Below the pieces are notes generated by a model, which was not told the DNA's origin, made no database searches, and worked only from the letters and a program-made list of their open reading frames with translations. A program made the position numbers and the translations under genes. This document shows, in pieces, positions 15,672-22,687 of a stretch of 25,640 nt of DNA. The first letter of the stretch is position 1. The number at the start of each line of letters is the position of its first letter. Source of the stretch: Pseudomonadota bacterium (GTDB lineage Bacteria; Myxococcota; Myxococcia; Myxococcales; Anaeromyxobacteraceae); the NCBI GenBank assembly GCA_023419875.1, contig JAEZXM010000220.1, forward strand, positions 1 through 25,640, in the 5' to 3' direction.

Positions 15672-16019
15672 ATGCGCTCCCCCCTCGCCACCGCCGCCCT
15701 CGCCTGCGCTCTCTTCGCCTCGGCCTGCAGCAACGAGTGCCAGGAGCTCGGCGACCGGCTCTGCAACTGCACGCCGGTGGGCACGACCCGGTCGGCCTGC
15801 GAGCGGAGGGTGCAGAACGAGATCGAGCGCCTCAACCCCGGCCGCGACGCCGAGGCGGTCTGCGGCGAGACGCTCGAGACCTGCAGGGTGCCCGAGGGGA
15901 TCGAGTTCTGCGACTGGCTCGACGGCCGGTGCGGAAAGGCCGCCTGCGGGATGTCCGTCGAGACGCTCGAGAGCCTCGCGAACGAGGACCCGCCGGTCGA
16001 CTGCACGGCGCCGCAGTAG
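15672..16019 (+). CDS. Small cysteine-rich putative lipoprotein
   Basis: A 115-residue product not recognised from any family. The N-terminus MRSPLATAALACALFASAC is a lipoprotein signal peptide with lipobox FASA|C, so Cys19 would be lipidated; Ser at +2 agrees with outer-membrane sorting by the Lol pathway. The mature part has ten further cysteines (23, 31, 33, 43, 64, 71, 80, 87, 92, 111), enough for up to five disulphides, and is otherwise acidic and hydrophilic. Codon use is like the neighbours. No Shine-Dalgarno is evident before ATG 15672. It is divergent from lolA and ends 1 bp before the stop of the convergent AmrS gene. Its role is unknown; a compact disulphide-stapled surface or periplasmic domain is the most that can be inferred. 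Confidence 0.75.
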   Translation: MRSPLATAALACALFASACSNECQELGDRLCNCTPVGTTRSACERRVQNEIERLNPGRDAEAVCGETLETCRVPEGIEFCDWLDGRCGKAACGMSVETLESLANEDPPVDCTAPQ

Positions 16020-16020
16020 C

Positions 16021-17088
16021 TCACACCTGCGGCAGCCCGAGGTGCCGGCGCCCGCCGGCGCTCCGCTCCGCCTCCTCGAAGCGCCCCGCGATGATCGTGC
16101 CGCAGCGCGCGCACGCCGAGCCGCGGAGCCGCACCCGCCGGACCGCGTGCCAGTCGCGCTCGATCACCGCTTCGCCGCAGGAGGGGCACCACGTCGTCTG
16201 CCCCGCCGTGTCGTGCACGTTGCCCGTGTACACATGGCGGAGCCCCTCCGCGCGCGCGATCTCGCGGGCGCGGGTGAGCGTCGCGGGCGGTGTCGGTGGG
16301 CGGTCGCGCATCTTGAAGTCGGGGTGGAAGGCGGTGAGGTGGAGCGGCACGTCCGGCCCCATGTGCTCGACGAGCCAGCGCGCGAGCTTCGCCGTCTCCT
16401 GGGGGTCGTCGTTCTCGCCCGGGATGACGAGGTTCGTGACCTCGACCCAGGTCTTGGACGCCTTCGCGAGCCACTCGAGGGTCTCGAGCACCGGCGCGAG
16501 GTGCGCGAGGGTCACCTTCGCGTAGAAACCCTCGGTGAAGCCCTTGAGATCGACGTTGGCCGCGTCCATGTGCGGGAAGATGTCCCGCCGGGCCTCGGCG
16601 CCGACGTAGCCCGCGGTGACGAAGGCGGTGTAGAGCCCGGCCGCGTGCGCCGCCCGGGCGACGTCGATCGCGTACTCCGCCCAGATGACCGGGTCGTTGT
16701 AGGTGAAGGCGATCCCCGGCGCCCCCTCCGCCTTCGCGAGCGCCACGATCCGCTCCGGCGTCCAGCCGTCGGTGGCCCGCTCGTCGCCGAGCCTCGCCTT
16801 GGAGATGTCCCAGTTCTGGCAGAAGCGGCAGCCGAGGTTGCAGCCGGCGGTGCCGAACGAGAGCACGCTCGAGCCGGGCCGGAAGTGGGCGAGCGGCTTC
16901 TTCTCGATCGGATCCACCGCGAACCCCGTCGAGCGCCCCCAGGCGGTCGTGACGAGCTTTCCGCCCCGGCCCTCGCGGACGAAGCAGAACCCGGCTTGCC
17001 CGTCGCGCAGCCGGCAGTCGCGCGGGCAGAGCGTGCACCGAACGCGGCCGTCCCCGGCGGGCTCCCAGTAGCGCGCCTCGCGCATCAT
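16021..17088 (-). CDS. amrS: AmmeMemoRadiSam-type radical SAM enzyme (AmrS-like)
   Basis: A 355-residue radical SAM protein. The N-terminal four-cysteine segment (RCTLCPRDCRLRDGQAGFCF; Cys18, 21, 25, 35) is typical of the AmrS group. The 4Fe-4S motif GCNLGCRFCQNW gives Cys83, Cys87 and Cys90, and FTYNDPVIWAEY, NVDLKGF and VTNLVIPGENDD follow. The C-terminus is a zinc-ribbon pair CPSCG ... CARCG ending GTIIAGRF. The family is named from its frequent clustering with AMMECR1 and Memo domain genes; neither is seen here, and its reaction is not established to my knowledge. The frame is open to 17247, but ATG 17088 (or 17085) is chosen because similarity begins right after it. A pyruvate formate-lyase activase annotation is the likely mis-call. 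Confidence 0.85.
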   Translation of the reverse strand: MMREARYWEPAGDGRVRCTLCPRDCRLRDGQAGFCFVREGRGGKLVTTAWGRSTGFAVDPIEKKPLAHFRPGSSVLSFGTAGCNLGCRFCQNWDISKARLGDERATDGWTPERIVALAKAEGAPGIAFTYNDPVIWAEYAIDVARAAHAAGLYTAFVTAGYVGAEARRDIFPHMDAANVDLKGFTEGFYAKVTLAHLAPVLETLEWLAKASKTWVEVTNLVIPGENDDPQETAKLARWLVEHMGPDVPLHLTAFHPDFKMRDRPPTPPATLTRAREIARAEGLRHVYTGNVHDTAGQTTWCPSCGEAVIERDWHAVRRVRLRGSACARCGTIIAGRFEEAERSAGGRRHLGLPQV

Positions 17089-17226
17089 CGAGGCGAGTGT
17101 AGCCCGATCCCATCCGCCGCGCCGGATGCCACCCTCGAGGGCTTTCTCCTGTGTACCCGCCGACCTGGCGCAGGTCCGCACGACCTTGGACCGTCCATCC
17201 GTGAAACCGGAGCGACGTCCGTGACC

Positions 17227-17256
17227 TTGACAGGGGGAACGGCGCACGCCTAGATC
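17227..17256 (+). promoter_or_regulatory. Putative promoter of metH
   Basis: A perfect TTGACA (17227-17232), an 18-nt spacer and TAGATC (17251-17256) end 11 nt before the GTG start of metH. The leader would be only about 5 nt. No Shine-Dalgarno precedes the GTG. The 179-bp gap from the divergent AmrS gene shows no B12 box or other riboswitch feature that I can recognise. Confidence 0.45.
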
Positions 17257-17267
17257 GACCGAGCATC

Positions 17268-20200
17268 GTGAACCTCCGCGACCTCATCGAGCGCCGGCCC
17301 GTCGTCTTCGACGGGGCGATGGGCACCCAGTTCCAGCGGCACCAGCTGAAGGCCTCCGAGTTCGGCGGCAAGGAGGGGGCGAACGACCTCCTCACCCTCA
17401 CCCGGCCCGACCTCGTCGAGGACATCCACGCCCGCTACTTCGAGGTCGGCTGCGACATCGTCGAGACGAACACCTTCGGCTCGTCGCGGCTCAAGCTCGA
17501 CGAGTACGGCCTCGGCCACCGCACCTACGAGGTGAACTTCCGGGCCGCGATCCTCGCCCGGCGCGCCGCCGACCGGTTCTCGACCCCCGACCACCCGCGC
17601 TTCGTCGCCGGGTCGATCGGGCCGACGGGCATGCTCCCGTCGTCCTCGGATCCGGCGCTCGGCAACATCTCCGGCGACGCGCTGGAGCGGATCTTCCAGG
17701 AGCAGGCGAAGGGGCTCATCGAGGGCGGGGTCGACGCGATCATCATCGAGACGCAGCAGGACATGCTCGAGCTCCGCGCCGCGGTGCTGGGCGCGGACGC
17801 GGCCCGGCGCGAGGCGATGCGCGACGTCTTCCTCATCGCCCAGCCGACGCTCATCGACCAGAACGGCCGGATGCTGCTCGGCACCGACATCGGCTCGGCG
17901 CTCGCGACCCTGGAGCGGCTGCCCCTGGACTGCGTCGGCCTCAACTGCTCGACCGGCCCCGCCGAGATGCGGGCCTCGGTGAAGTACCTGGGCGAGCGGT
18001 GCTCGCACTTCGTCTCGGTGCTGCCCAACGCCGGCATGCCCGAGAACGAGGACGGGCGCGCGGTGTACAAGCTCTCGCCGGAGGCCCTCGCCGAGGCGCT
18101 CGCGCAGTTCGTCGCCGAGTACGGCGTGGATCTCGTGGGCGGCTGCTGCGGGACGACGCCCGACCACCTCCGCGCCGTCGTCCGCCGGCTCCAGGGGGTC
18201 ACCCGCGCGAAGCGGGCCCGCGTGCGCGCGAACGACCTCTCCTCGGCGATGAAGGCCGTGCCGCTGGAGATGGACCCGCGGCCGCTCGTCGTCGGCGAGC
18301 GGCTCAACAGCCAGGGCTCGCGCAAGGTGAAGGAGCTCCTCATCGCCGACGACTACCCGGGGCTCGTGCAGATCGCCCGCGGCCAGGTGGAGGCGGGGGC
18401 GCACGTCCTCGACGTCTGCGTGGCGCTCAACGAGCGCGACGACGAGTCGGCGCAGATGCGGACGCTCGTGAAGCTGCTCGCCCAGTCGGTGGACGCGCCG
18501 CTCATGATCGACTCCACCGAGGCGGACGTGGTGGAGGGCGCGCTCAAGACGTACCCGGGCCGGTGCATCGTCAACTCCGTGAACCTCGAGAAGTCCGGGG
18601 AGCGGGTGAAGAAGGTCCTGCCGCTCGTGAAGCGCTACGGAGCGGCGGTGGTGGCGATGACCATCGACGAGAAGGGCATGGCCCAGACCGCCGAGCGGAA
18701 GGCGGAGATCGCCAGGCGCACGGTGGCGGTCGCGGCGGAGTACGGCCTCGGCCCCGAGAGCCTGGTCTTCGACGCGCTCACCTTCACCCTCGCGACCGGC
18801 GGGGAGGAGTACCGCCGCAGCGCGGTGGAGACGATCGAGGGCATCCGGCGGATCAAGGCGGAGAACCCGGGCGTGCTCACGACGCTCGGCGTCTCCAACG
18901 TCTCCTTCGGCCTCGCGAAGAGCGCGCGCGAGGTCGTGAACTCGGTGTTCCTGTTCCACGCGGTGAAGGCGGGGCTCGACCTCGCCATCGTGAACCCGAA
19001 GGACATCCTGCCCTACCCGACCATTTCCGAGGAGGAGCGGGCCCTCGGCGAGGACCTCGTCTTCGACCGGCGCCCGGACGCGCTCGCGCGGCTCATCTCC
19101 CACTTCGGCGAGAAGGGCGCGCCGGAGAAGGCGGCGGTCGATCCGCTCGCCGCGCTCGCCGGCAAGCCCGCCGAGGAGCGGATCCACCAGCAGATCCTCC
19201 ACCGCCGTCCCGAAGGCATCGAGGCGCTCATCGACGAGGCCCTCACCCGCCACGCGCCCGTCGAGGTGCTGAACGAGGTGCTGCTCCCGGCGATGAAGGA
19301 CGTCGGCGACCGGTTCGGCGCGGGCGAGCTCATCCTGCCCTTCGTGCTCCAGTCGGCCGAGGTGATGAAGAAGGCGGTCGCCCACCTCGAGAAGTTCCTC
19401 GAGCGCAAGGAGGGCGTCACCAAGGGGAACGTGGTGCTCGCCACCGTCTACGGCGACGTCCACGACATCGGCAAGAACCTGGTGAAGACCATCCTCTCGA
19501 ACAACGGCTTCACCGTGCACGACCTCGGCAAGCAGGTCCCGGTGACGACGATCCTCGAGAAGGCGGTCGAGGTCGGAGCCGACGCCGTCGGCCTCTCCGC
19601 GCTCCTCGTCTCCACCTCGAAGCAGATGCCCTTCTGCGTCGAGGAGCTGCACCGCCGGAACCTCGCCTTCCCGGTGATCATCGGCGGCGCGGCCATCAAC
19701 CGTCGCTTCGGCTACAAGACCCACTTCGCCCAGGACGGCACGCCCTACGCCGGCGGCGTCTTCTACGCGAAGGACGCGTTCGAGGGGCTCGAGATCGTCG
19801 AGGCGCTCGTCGACACGGCGAAGCGCGACGAGCTCAAGCACACCGTCCTCCAGAAGGCGATCGCCGACCGGAACCGCCCGCCCGACGCCCCGCTGCCGGC
19901 GGCGCCGACGAAGCGCACCGGCTCGGTCGGCCCCGCGGCGAAGATCCCCGCCCCGCCGTTCTGGGGCCCGCGCGTCGTCCCCGCCGGCTCCATCTCGCTC
20001 ACCGACGTCTGGCCGCACCTCGACCTCGCCGAGCTCTTCAAGCTGCAGTGGGGCGTGAAGGCCAAGGGGGCCGAGTACGAGAAGCTCATCCGCGAGGAGT
20101 TCGGCCCGAGGCTCGAGGAGCTGAAGGCCGACGCGCAGGCGAAGGGCTGGCTCGTGCCGAAGGTGGTCTACGGCTACTTCCCCTGCCACGCGTCGGGGAA

Positions 20201-20717
20201 CGAGCTCGTGGTCCTCGACCCGGTGCACAAGCGGTCCGAGCTCGTCCGCCTCCGCTTCCCGCGCCAGCCGGACGACCGGAACCTCTGCCTCGCGGACTAC
20301 TTCCGCGAGGAGCCCGGCTCGGACGTGGTCGCCTTCCAGGTCGTCACCATGGGTGACGCCGCCACCGGGCTCGCGACCGCCGCGCAGGAGAAGGGCGACT
20401 ACACCCGCGCGCTCTTCCTCCACGGCCTCGCCGTCGAGACTGCCGAGGCGCTCGCCGACTACTGGCACGTGCAGGTGCGCAGGGAGCTCGGCCTCCCCGA
20501 GAACCAGGGGAAGCGCTACTCCCCCGGCTATCCCTCATGGCCCGAGCTCGCGGACCAGACGTCGCTGTGGAAGCTCCTCGAGCCCGACAGGACCATCGGC
20601 GTCACGCTCACCGAGGCGCACCAGATGGTGCCCGAGCAGTCGACGAGCGCCGTCGTGCTGCATCACCCCGAGGCGATCTACTACATCGTCCGCGGGCTCA
20701 CGGCGGCGACGGGATAG
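17268..20717 (+). CDS. metH: Cobalamin-dependent methionine synthase
   Basis: It transfers the methyl group of 5-methyltetrahydrofolate to homocysteine through methylcobalamin. All four modules are present in 1149 residues (E. coli MetH is about 1,230). The homocysteine domain (about 1-310) begins VVFDGAMGTQFQ and has zinc ligands Cys227 (GLNCSTGP) and Cys293/Cys294 (GGCCGTTP). The pterin domain (about 330-600) includes VGERLNSQGSRKVKE and MIDSTE. The cobalamin module (about 650-860) has DVHDIGKNLV with the lower axial ligand His732. The SAM-dependent reactivation domain (about 900-1149) contains RYSPGYPSWPEL and LTEAHQMVPEQS. The start is GTG 17268, the only good start before the conserved DGAMGT. 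No metF or reactivation-partner gene is adjacent. Confidence 0.97.
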   Translation: MNLRDLIERRPVVFDGAMGTQFQRHQLKASEFGGKEGANDLLTLTRPDLVEDIHARYFEVGCDIVETNTFGSSRLKLDEYGLGHRTYEVNFRAAILARRAADRFSTPDHPRFVAGSIGPTGMLPSSSDPALGNISGDALERIFQEQAKGLIEGGVDAIIIETQQDMLELRAAVLGADAARREAMRDVFLIAQPTLIDQNGRMLLGTDIGSALATLERLPLDCVGLNCSTGPAEMRASVKYLGERCSHFVSVLPNAGMPENEDGRAVYKLSPEALAEALAQFVAEYGVDLVGGCCGTTPDHLRAVVRRLQGVTRAKRARVRANDLSSAMKAVPLEMDPRPLVVGERLNSQGSRKVKELLIADDYPGLVQIARGQVEAGAHVLDVCVALNERDDESAQMRTLVKLLAQSVDAPLMIDSTEADVVEGALKTYPGRCIVNSVNLEKSGERVKKVLPLVKRYGAAVVAMTIDEKGMAQTAERKAEIARRTVAVAAEYGLGPESLVFDALTFTLATGGEEYRRSAVETIEGIRRIKAENPGVLTTLGVSNVSFGLAKSAREVVNSVFLFHAVKAGLDLAIVNPKDILPYPTISEEERALGEDLVFDRRPDALARLISHFGEKGAPEKAAVDPLAALAGKPAEERIHQQILHRRPEGIEALIDEALTRHAPVEVLNEVLLPAMKDVGDRFGAGELILPFVLQSAEVMKKAVAHLEKFLERKEGVTKGNVVLATVYGDVHDIGKNLVKTILSNNGFTVHDLGKQVPVTTILEKAVEVGADAVGLSALLVSTSKQMPFCVEELHRRNLAFPVIIGGAAINRRFGYKTHFAQDGTPYAGGVFYAKDAFEGLEIVEALVDTAKRDELKHTVLQKAIADRNRPPDAPLPAAPTKRTGSVGPAAKIPAPPFWGPRVVPAGSISLTDVWPHLDLAELFKLQWGVKAKGAEYEKLIREEFGPRLEELKADAQAKGWLVPKVVYGYFPCHASGNELVVLDPVHKRSELVRLRFPRQPDDRNLCLADYFREEPGSDVVAFQVVTMGDAATGLATAAQEKGDYTRALFLHGLAVETAEALADYWHVQVRRELGLPENQGKRYSPGYPSWPELADQTSLWKLLEPDRTIGVTLTEAHQMVPEQSTSAVVLHHPEAIYYIVRGLTAATG

Positions 20718-20834
20718 CGCCCGACGCGCCGAGGTGAGCGCGGCCCTCGCATCCACTGCCGGTGTCGGAGACGGTCCCCGATGTCAGGCCGGCTGGTGCT
20801 CGGCTTCGGGACTTGTTGCGCACGCGGCGCCCGT

Positions 20835-20851
20835 GCAAGGCTTCGCCTTGC
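20835..20851. repeat. Short perfect hairpin between metH and the OMP gene
   Basis: GCAAGGC-TTC-GCCTTGC forms a 7-bp stem with a 3-nt loop, 118 bp after the metH stop and 53 bp before the next start. No T-run follows, so it is not a standard terminator; it may be a leader structure of the OMP gene. The rest of the 186-bp gap shows no clear promoter. Confidence 0.4.
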
Positions 20852-20903
20852 GTGAATCAAGCTCGCGATTGACCGCGACATGAACGCAAAGGAGCCCTTG
20901 ACG

Positions 20904-21500
20904 ATGCGCAAGCTCGCACTGCTCTCCGTTCTCTCCGTTCTCTTCGTCCCCGCGCTCGCCGACGCGCAGGTGAACTTCGGCCTACGGCTGGGATACGCGC
21001 TCGCGATGGGCGAGGCGGGGGAGGGCGATGATCTCTCCGACGGCATCAAGGGGCAGATCCCCGTCCAGCTCGACCTGGGCTTCAAGGTGACGCCCGCGCT
21101 CACGCTGGGCGGCTACTTTGGCTACGGCTTCGGCCGTCTCGGCGACGAGTTCGAGGACTGCGACGATTGCTCCGCGCGCGTGTACCGCCTCGGCGCGCAG
21201 CTCGAGTACACGTTCGGAGCGCCGTGGCTCGGCGCCGGCATCGGTTACGAGTGGGCGAGCATCAGCAACGACGCCGTCGACGCGAAGATGTCGTTCCGTG
21301 GCTTCGAGTACCTGAACGTGCAGGGCGGCATGGACTGGAATGTCGGCGACAAGGTCTGGGTCGGCCCCTTCGCGATGATCACCTTCGGACAGTACTCGAC
21401 GGTCTCGACCGAGAACATCGGGGTTCCCGGTGGCGACATCGAGGACAAGGGCTTCCACGAGTGGGTGCAGATCGGCATCCGCGGCCGGTTCAGCCTCTAG
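20904..21500 (+). CDS. Small outer-membrane beta-barrel protein
   Basis: A 198-residue protein with a clear signal peptide (MRKLALLSVLSVLFVPALADAQ, cleavage near ADA|Q). The mature part alternates hydrophobic and polar residues in strands: VNFGLRLGYALAMG, IPVQLDLGFKVTPALTLGGY, VYRLGAQLEYTF, GAGIGYEWASIS, GGMDWNVGDKVWVGPFAMIT and a last strand HEWVQIGIRGRFSL. This is the form of an 8-stranded OmpA/OmpW-like barrel; the final residue is Leu rather than the common Phe. An acidic loop with two close cysteines (FEDCDDCS) might form a disulphide or bind metal. ATG 20904 is chosen over the ATG at 20880 because a strong AAAGGAG (20888-20894) precedes it by 9 nt. The function (porin, adhesin, structural) cannot be told. 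Confidence 0.8.
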   Translation: MRKLALLSVLSVLFVPALADAQVNFGLRLGYALAMGEAGEGDDLSDGIKGQIPVQLDLGFKVTPALTLGGYFGYGFGRLGDEFEDCDDCSARVYRLGAQLEYTFGAPWLGAGIGYEWASISNDAVDAKMSFRGFEYLNVQGGMDWNVGDKVWVGPFAMITFGQYSTVSTENIGVPGGDIEDKGFHEWVQIGIRGRFSL

Positions 21501-21528
21501 CCGCGGCGTTCGCAGGAAGTGAAGCCCC

Positions 21529-21562
21529 GACGGCCGCCCTCCCGGGCGGCCGTCTCGTTTGT
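21529..21562 (+). terminator. Intrinsic terminator after the OMP gene
   Basis: GACGGCCGCC (21529-21538) and GGCGGCCGTC (21545-21554) form a perfect 10-bp stem with a 6-nt loop, followed by TCGTTTGT. It lies 28 bp after the stop and 4 bp before the stop of the convergent LEA2 gene. It is the best terminator in the window. Confidence 0.75.
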
Positions 21563-21565
21563 CCG

Positions 21566-22390
21566 CTACCGCGCCTTCAGGAGCGAGCCCAGATCGACCG
21601 GGAGCTTCGCCCCCGCGAGGTCGGCCTCGCCCTTGAGGCCCACCTGCACCTCCGCCCCGCGCGCCAGCGCCTGCGCCGCGCGCCCGGCTTCCGCAAAGTC
21701 GAGGTCGATCGGGATCGCCACCACCGTGGTCCCGTTCGAGGTCACGGCCTTGAGTATGCGGTTCTCGATCCGCGCCACGCGCGCCGGTCCGAGCGAGAGC
21801 GCCGCGTCGAGCCGCCCGGCGGGGAGCGGGAAGGCGTTCGGGTTCGAGATCTTGATCCGCACGTCGATCCCGAGCCGGGTGAGCGAGAGGGACCGGATCG
21901 AGAGCCCGTCGATCGAGAAGCGGGGCATCCGGGGGAGCGCGAGCGTGTCCGTGTGCGAGACGGGGACCTCGAGGATGCCGACCGGGGTGTCGACGCCCAC
22001 GGACCCGGCGAGCCGGTAGTGAATCTCGTCGCGCTTCCCCGCGAGCGAGGCGATCCCGGGCACGTCCCGGAAGCGCACGCGGGCGGTGAAGGTGAGCGGG
22101 ACCTTCTTCTGCGCGGGGAGCTTGAGGCCGCCGGGGGCGTCGCCGGTGAGGACGCGCGTGCCCTCGATCTCGATCCCGTAGGTCACGCGCGCGACCTGGA
22201 GTTCGTACGAGTTCCGGTTCTCGGCGTCGAAGTCGAACCCGAGCGTCACGCCCTCGAGGTCGAACGCGCGGACGTTCACGGCCTTGAAGGTGAGCTTCGG
22301 GGGATCGATCGCCGCCGCCGCGAGCCGTTCGACCTCGGCACATCCGGTGAGGACCGCCACCGCTCCCAGCATCGCCACGAGTGCACGCAT
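21566..22390 (-). CDS. LEA type 2 / WHy-domain lipoprotein
   Basis: A 274-residue protein with a lipoprotein signal (MRALVAMLGAVAVLTGC, lipobox LTG|C, Cys17). The mature part looks like two copies of the LEA14/WHy beta-sandwich. The first is about 33-155 (FKAVNVRAFDLEGVTLGFDF...NRNSYELQVARVTYGIEIEG) and the second about 160-270 (IRSLSLTRLGIDVRIKISNP, NAFPLPAGRLDAALSLG). The N-x-N/NP turn after the second strand is typical of this fold. Such proteins are linked to desiccation or stress protection in plants; the role of bacterial lipoprotein forms is poorly defined. No Shine-Dalgarno is seen before ATG 22390, but TAGAAC ends 6 nt upstream. It is divergent from dnaB. Confidence 0.82.
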   Translation of the reverse strand: MRALVAMLGAVAVLTGCAEVERLAAAAIDPPKLTFKAVNVRAFDLEGVTLGFDFDAENRNSYELQVARVTYGIEIEGTRVLTGDAPGGLKLPAQKKVPLTFTARVRFRDVPGIASLAGKRDEIHYRLAGSVGVDTPVGILEVPVSHTDTLALPRMPRFSIDGLSIRSLSLTRLGIDVRIKISNPNAFPLPAGRLDAALSLGPARVARIENRILKAVTSNGTTVVAIPIDLDFAEAGRAAQALARGAEVQVGLKGEADLAGAKLPVDLGSLLKAR

Positions 22391-22402
22391 GGGTCCGTTC
22401 TA
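22391..22402 (-). promoter_or_regulatory. -10-like hexamer 6 nt before the LEA2 lipoprotein start
   Basis: The minus strand reads TAGAAC (22402-22397), GGACCC, ATG. The -35 at 17 nt is TCGATC, three of six matches. If used, the mRNA would begin at the start codon. Confidence 0.25.
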
Positions 22403-22434
22403 CTTGCTCGCGCGAAAACGATCGACCTCCGAGG

Positions 22435-22519
22435 GTGTGGGACCTCACCCACACGCGGGTGACTCGACCGCGCCGGGTGCGCGGAAAAACCCGCTCCCCT
22501 GAGGACATAGCGCCTCAGG
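22435..22519. repeat. Cluster of four inverted repeats upstream of dnaB
   Basis: Within 85 bp lie four inverted repeats. GTGTGGG (22435-22441)/CCCACAC (22448-22454) overlaps the alternative TCACCC (22445-22450)/GGGTGA (22457-22462). CCGCGC (22468-22473)/GCGCGG (22479-22484) and CCTGAGG (22498-22504)/CCTCAGG (22513-22519) follow. The first two cannot form together, as in a switch or overlapping operators. They sit in the 297-bp divergent gap 22391-22687. The rest of the gap (about 22560-22650) is AT-richer than its surroundings, with TTTTCCACC and CTTTCCACG tracts only loosely like DnaA boxes. TACAGT (22672-22677), 10 nt before the dnaB ATG, may be its -10. Confidence 0.6.
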
Positions 22520-22687
22520 ACCCCCGACGTGGTCCCGCTTCCGTCCATCCCCCGTGAGCCGCGCGGAACAATTCTTCACAACCTTTCCACGCCGGATCCA
22601 CCACGTTCCGCCTCGCGTTTTTCGAGGTTTTCCACCGCACATCGACAATGAATCCCGTCGGACGCGGCTGGTACAGTCCGCGTCCCG

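Noticed and set aside
17089..17267. Cobalamin or SAM riboswitch before metH
   Set aside because: No B12 box or recognisable riboswitch core was found, and the best promoter leaves only a few bases of leader.
17250..20468. A 1072-codon open frame antisense to metH, and similar long frames opposite pcrA, rnj, rimO and dnaB
   Set aside because: They are low-complexity Arg/Glu/Val/Ala/Asp-rich products with no motif, exactly mirroring high-GC codon use of the real genes on the other strand.
22391..22687. Possible replication origin upstream of dnaB (AT-richer tract, TTTTCCACC)
   Set aside because: The putative DnaA boxes match the TTATCCACA consensus only loosely, there is no cluster of them, and no dnaA, dnaN or gidA-type neighbour is present.
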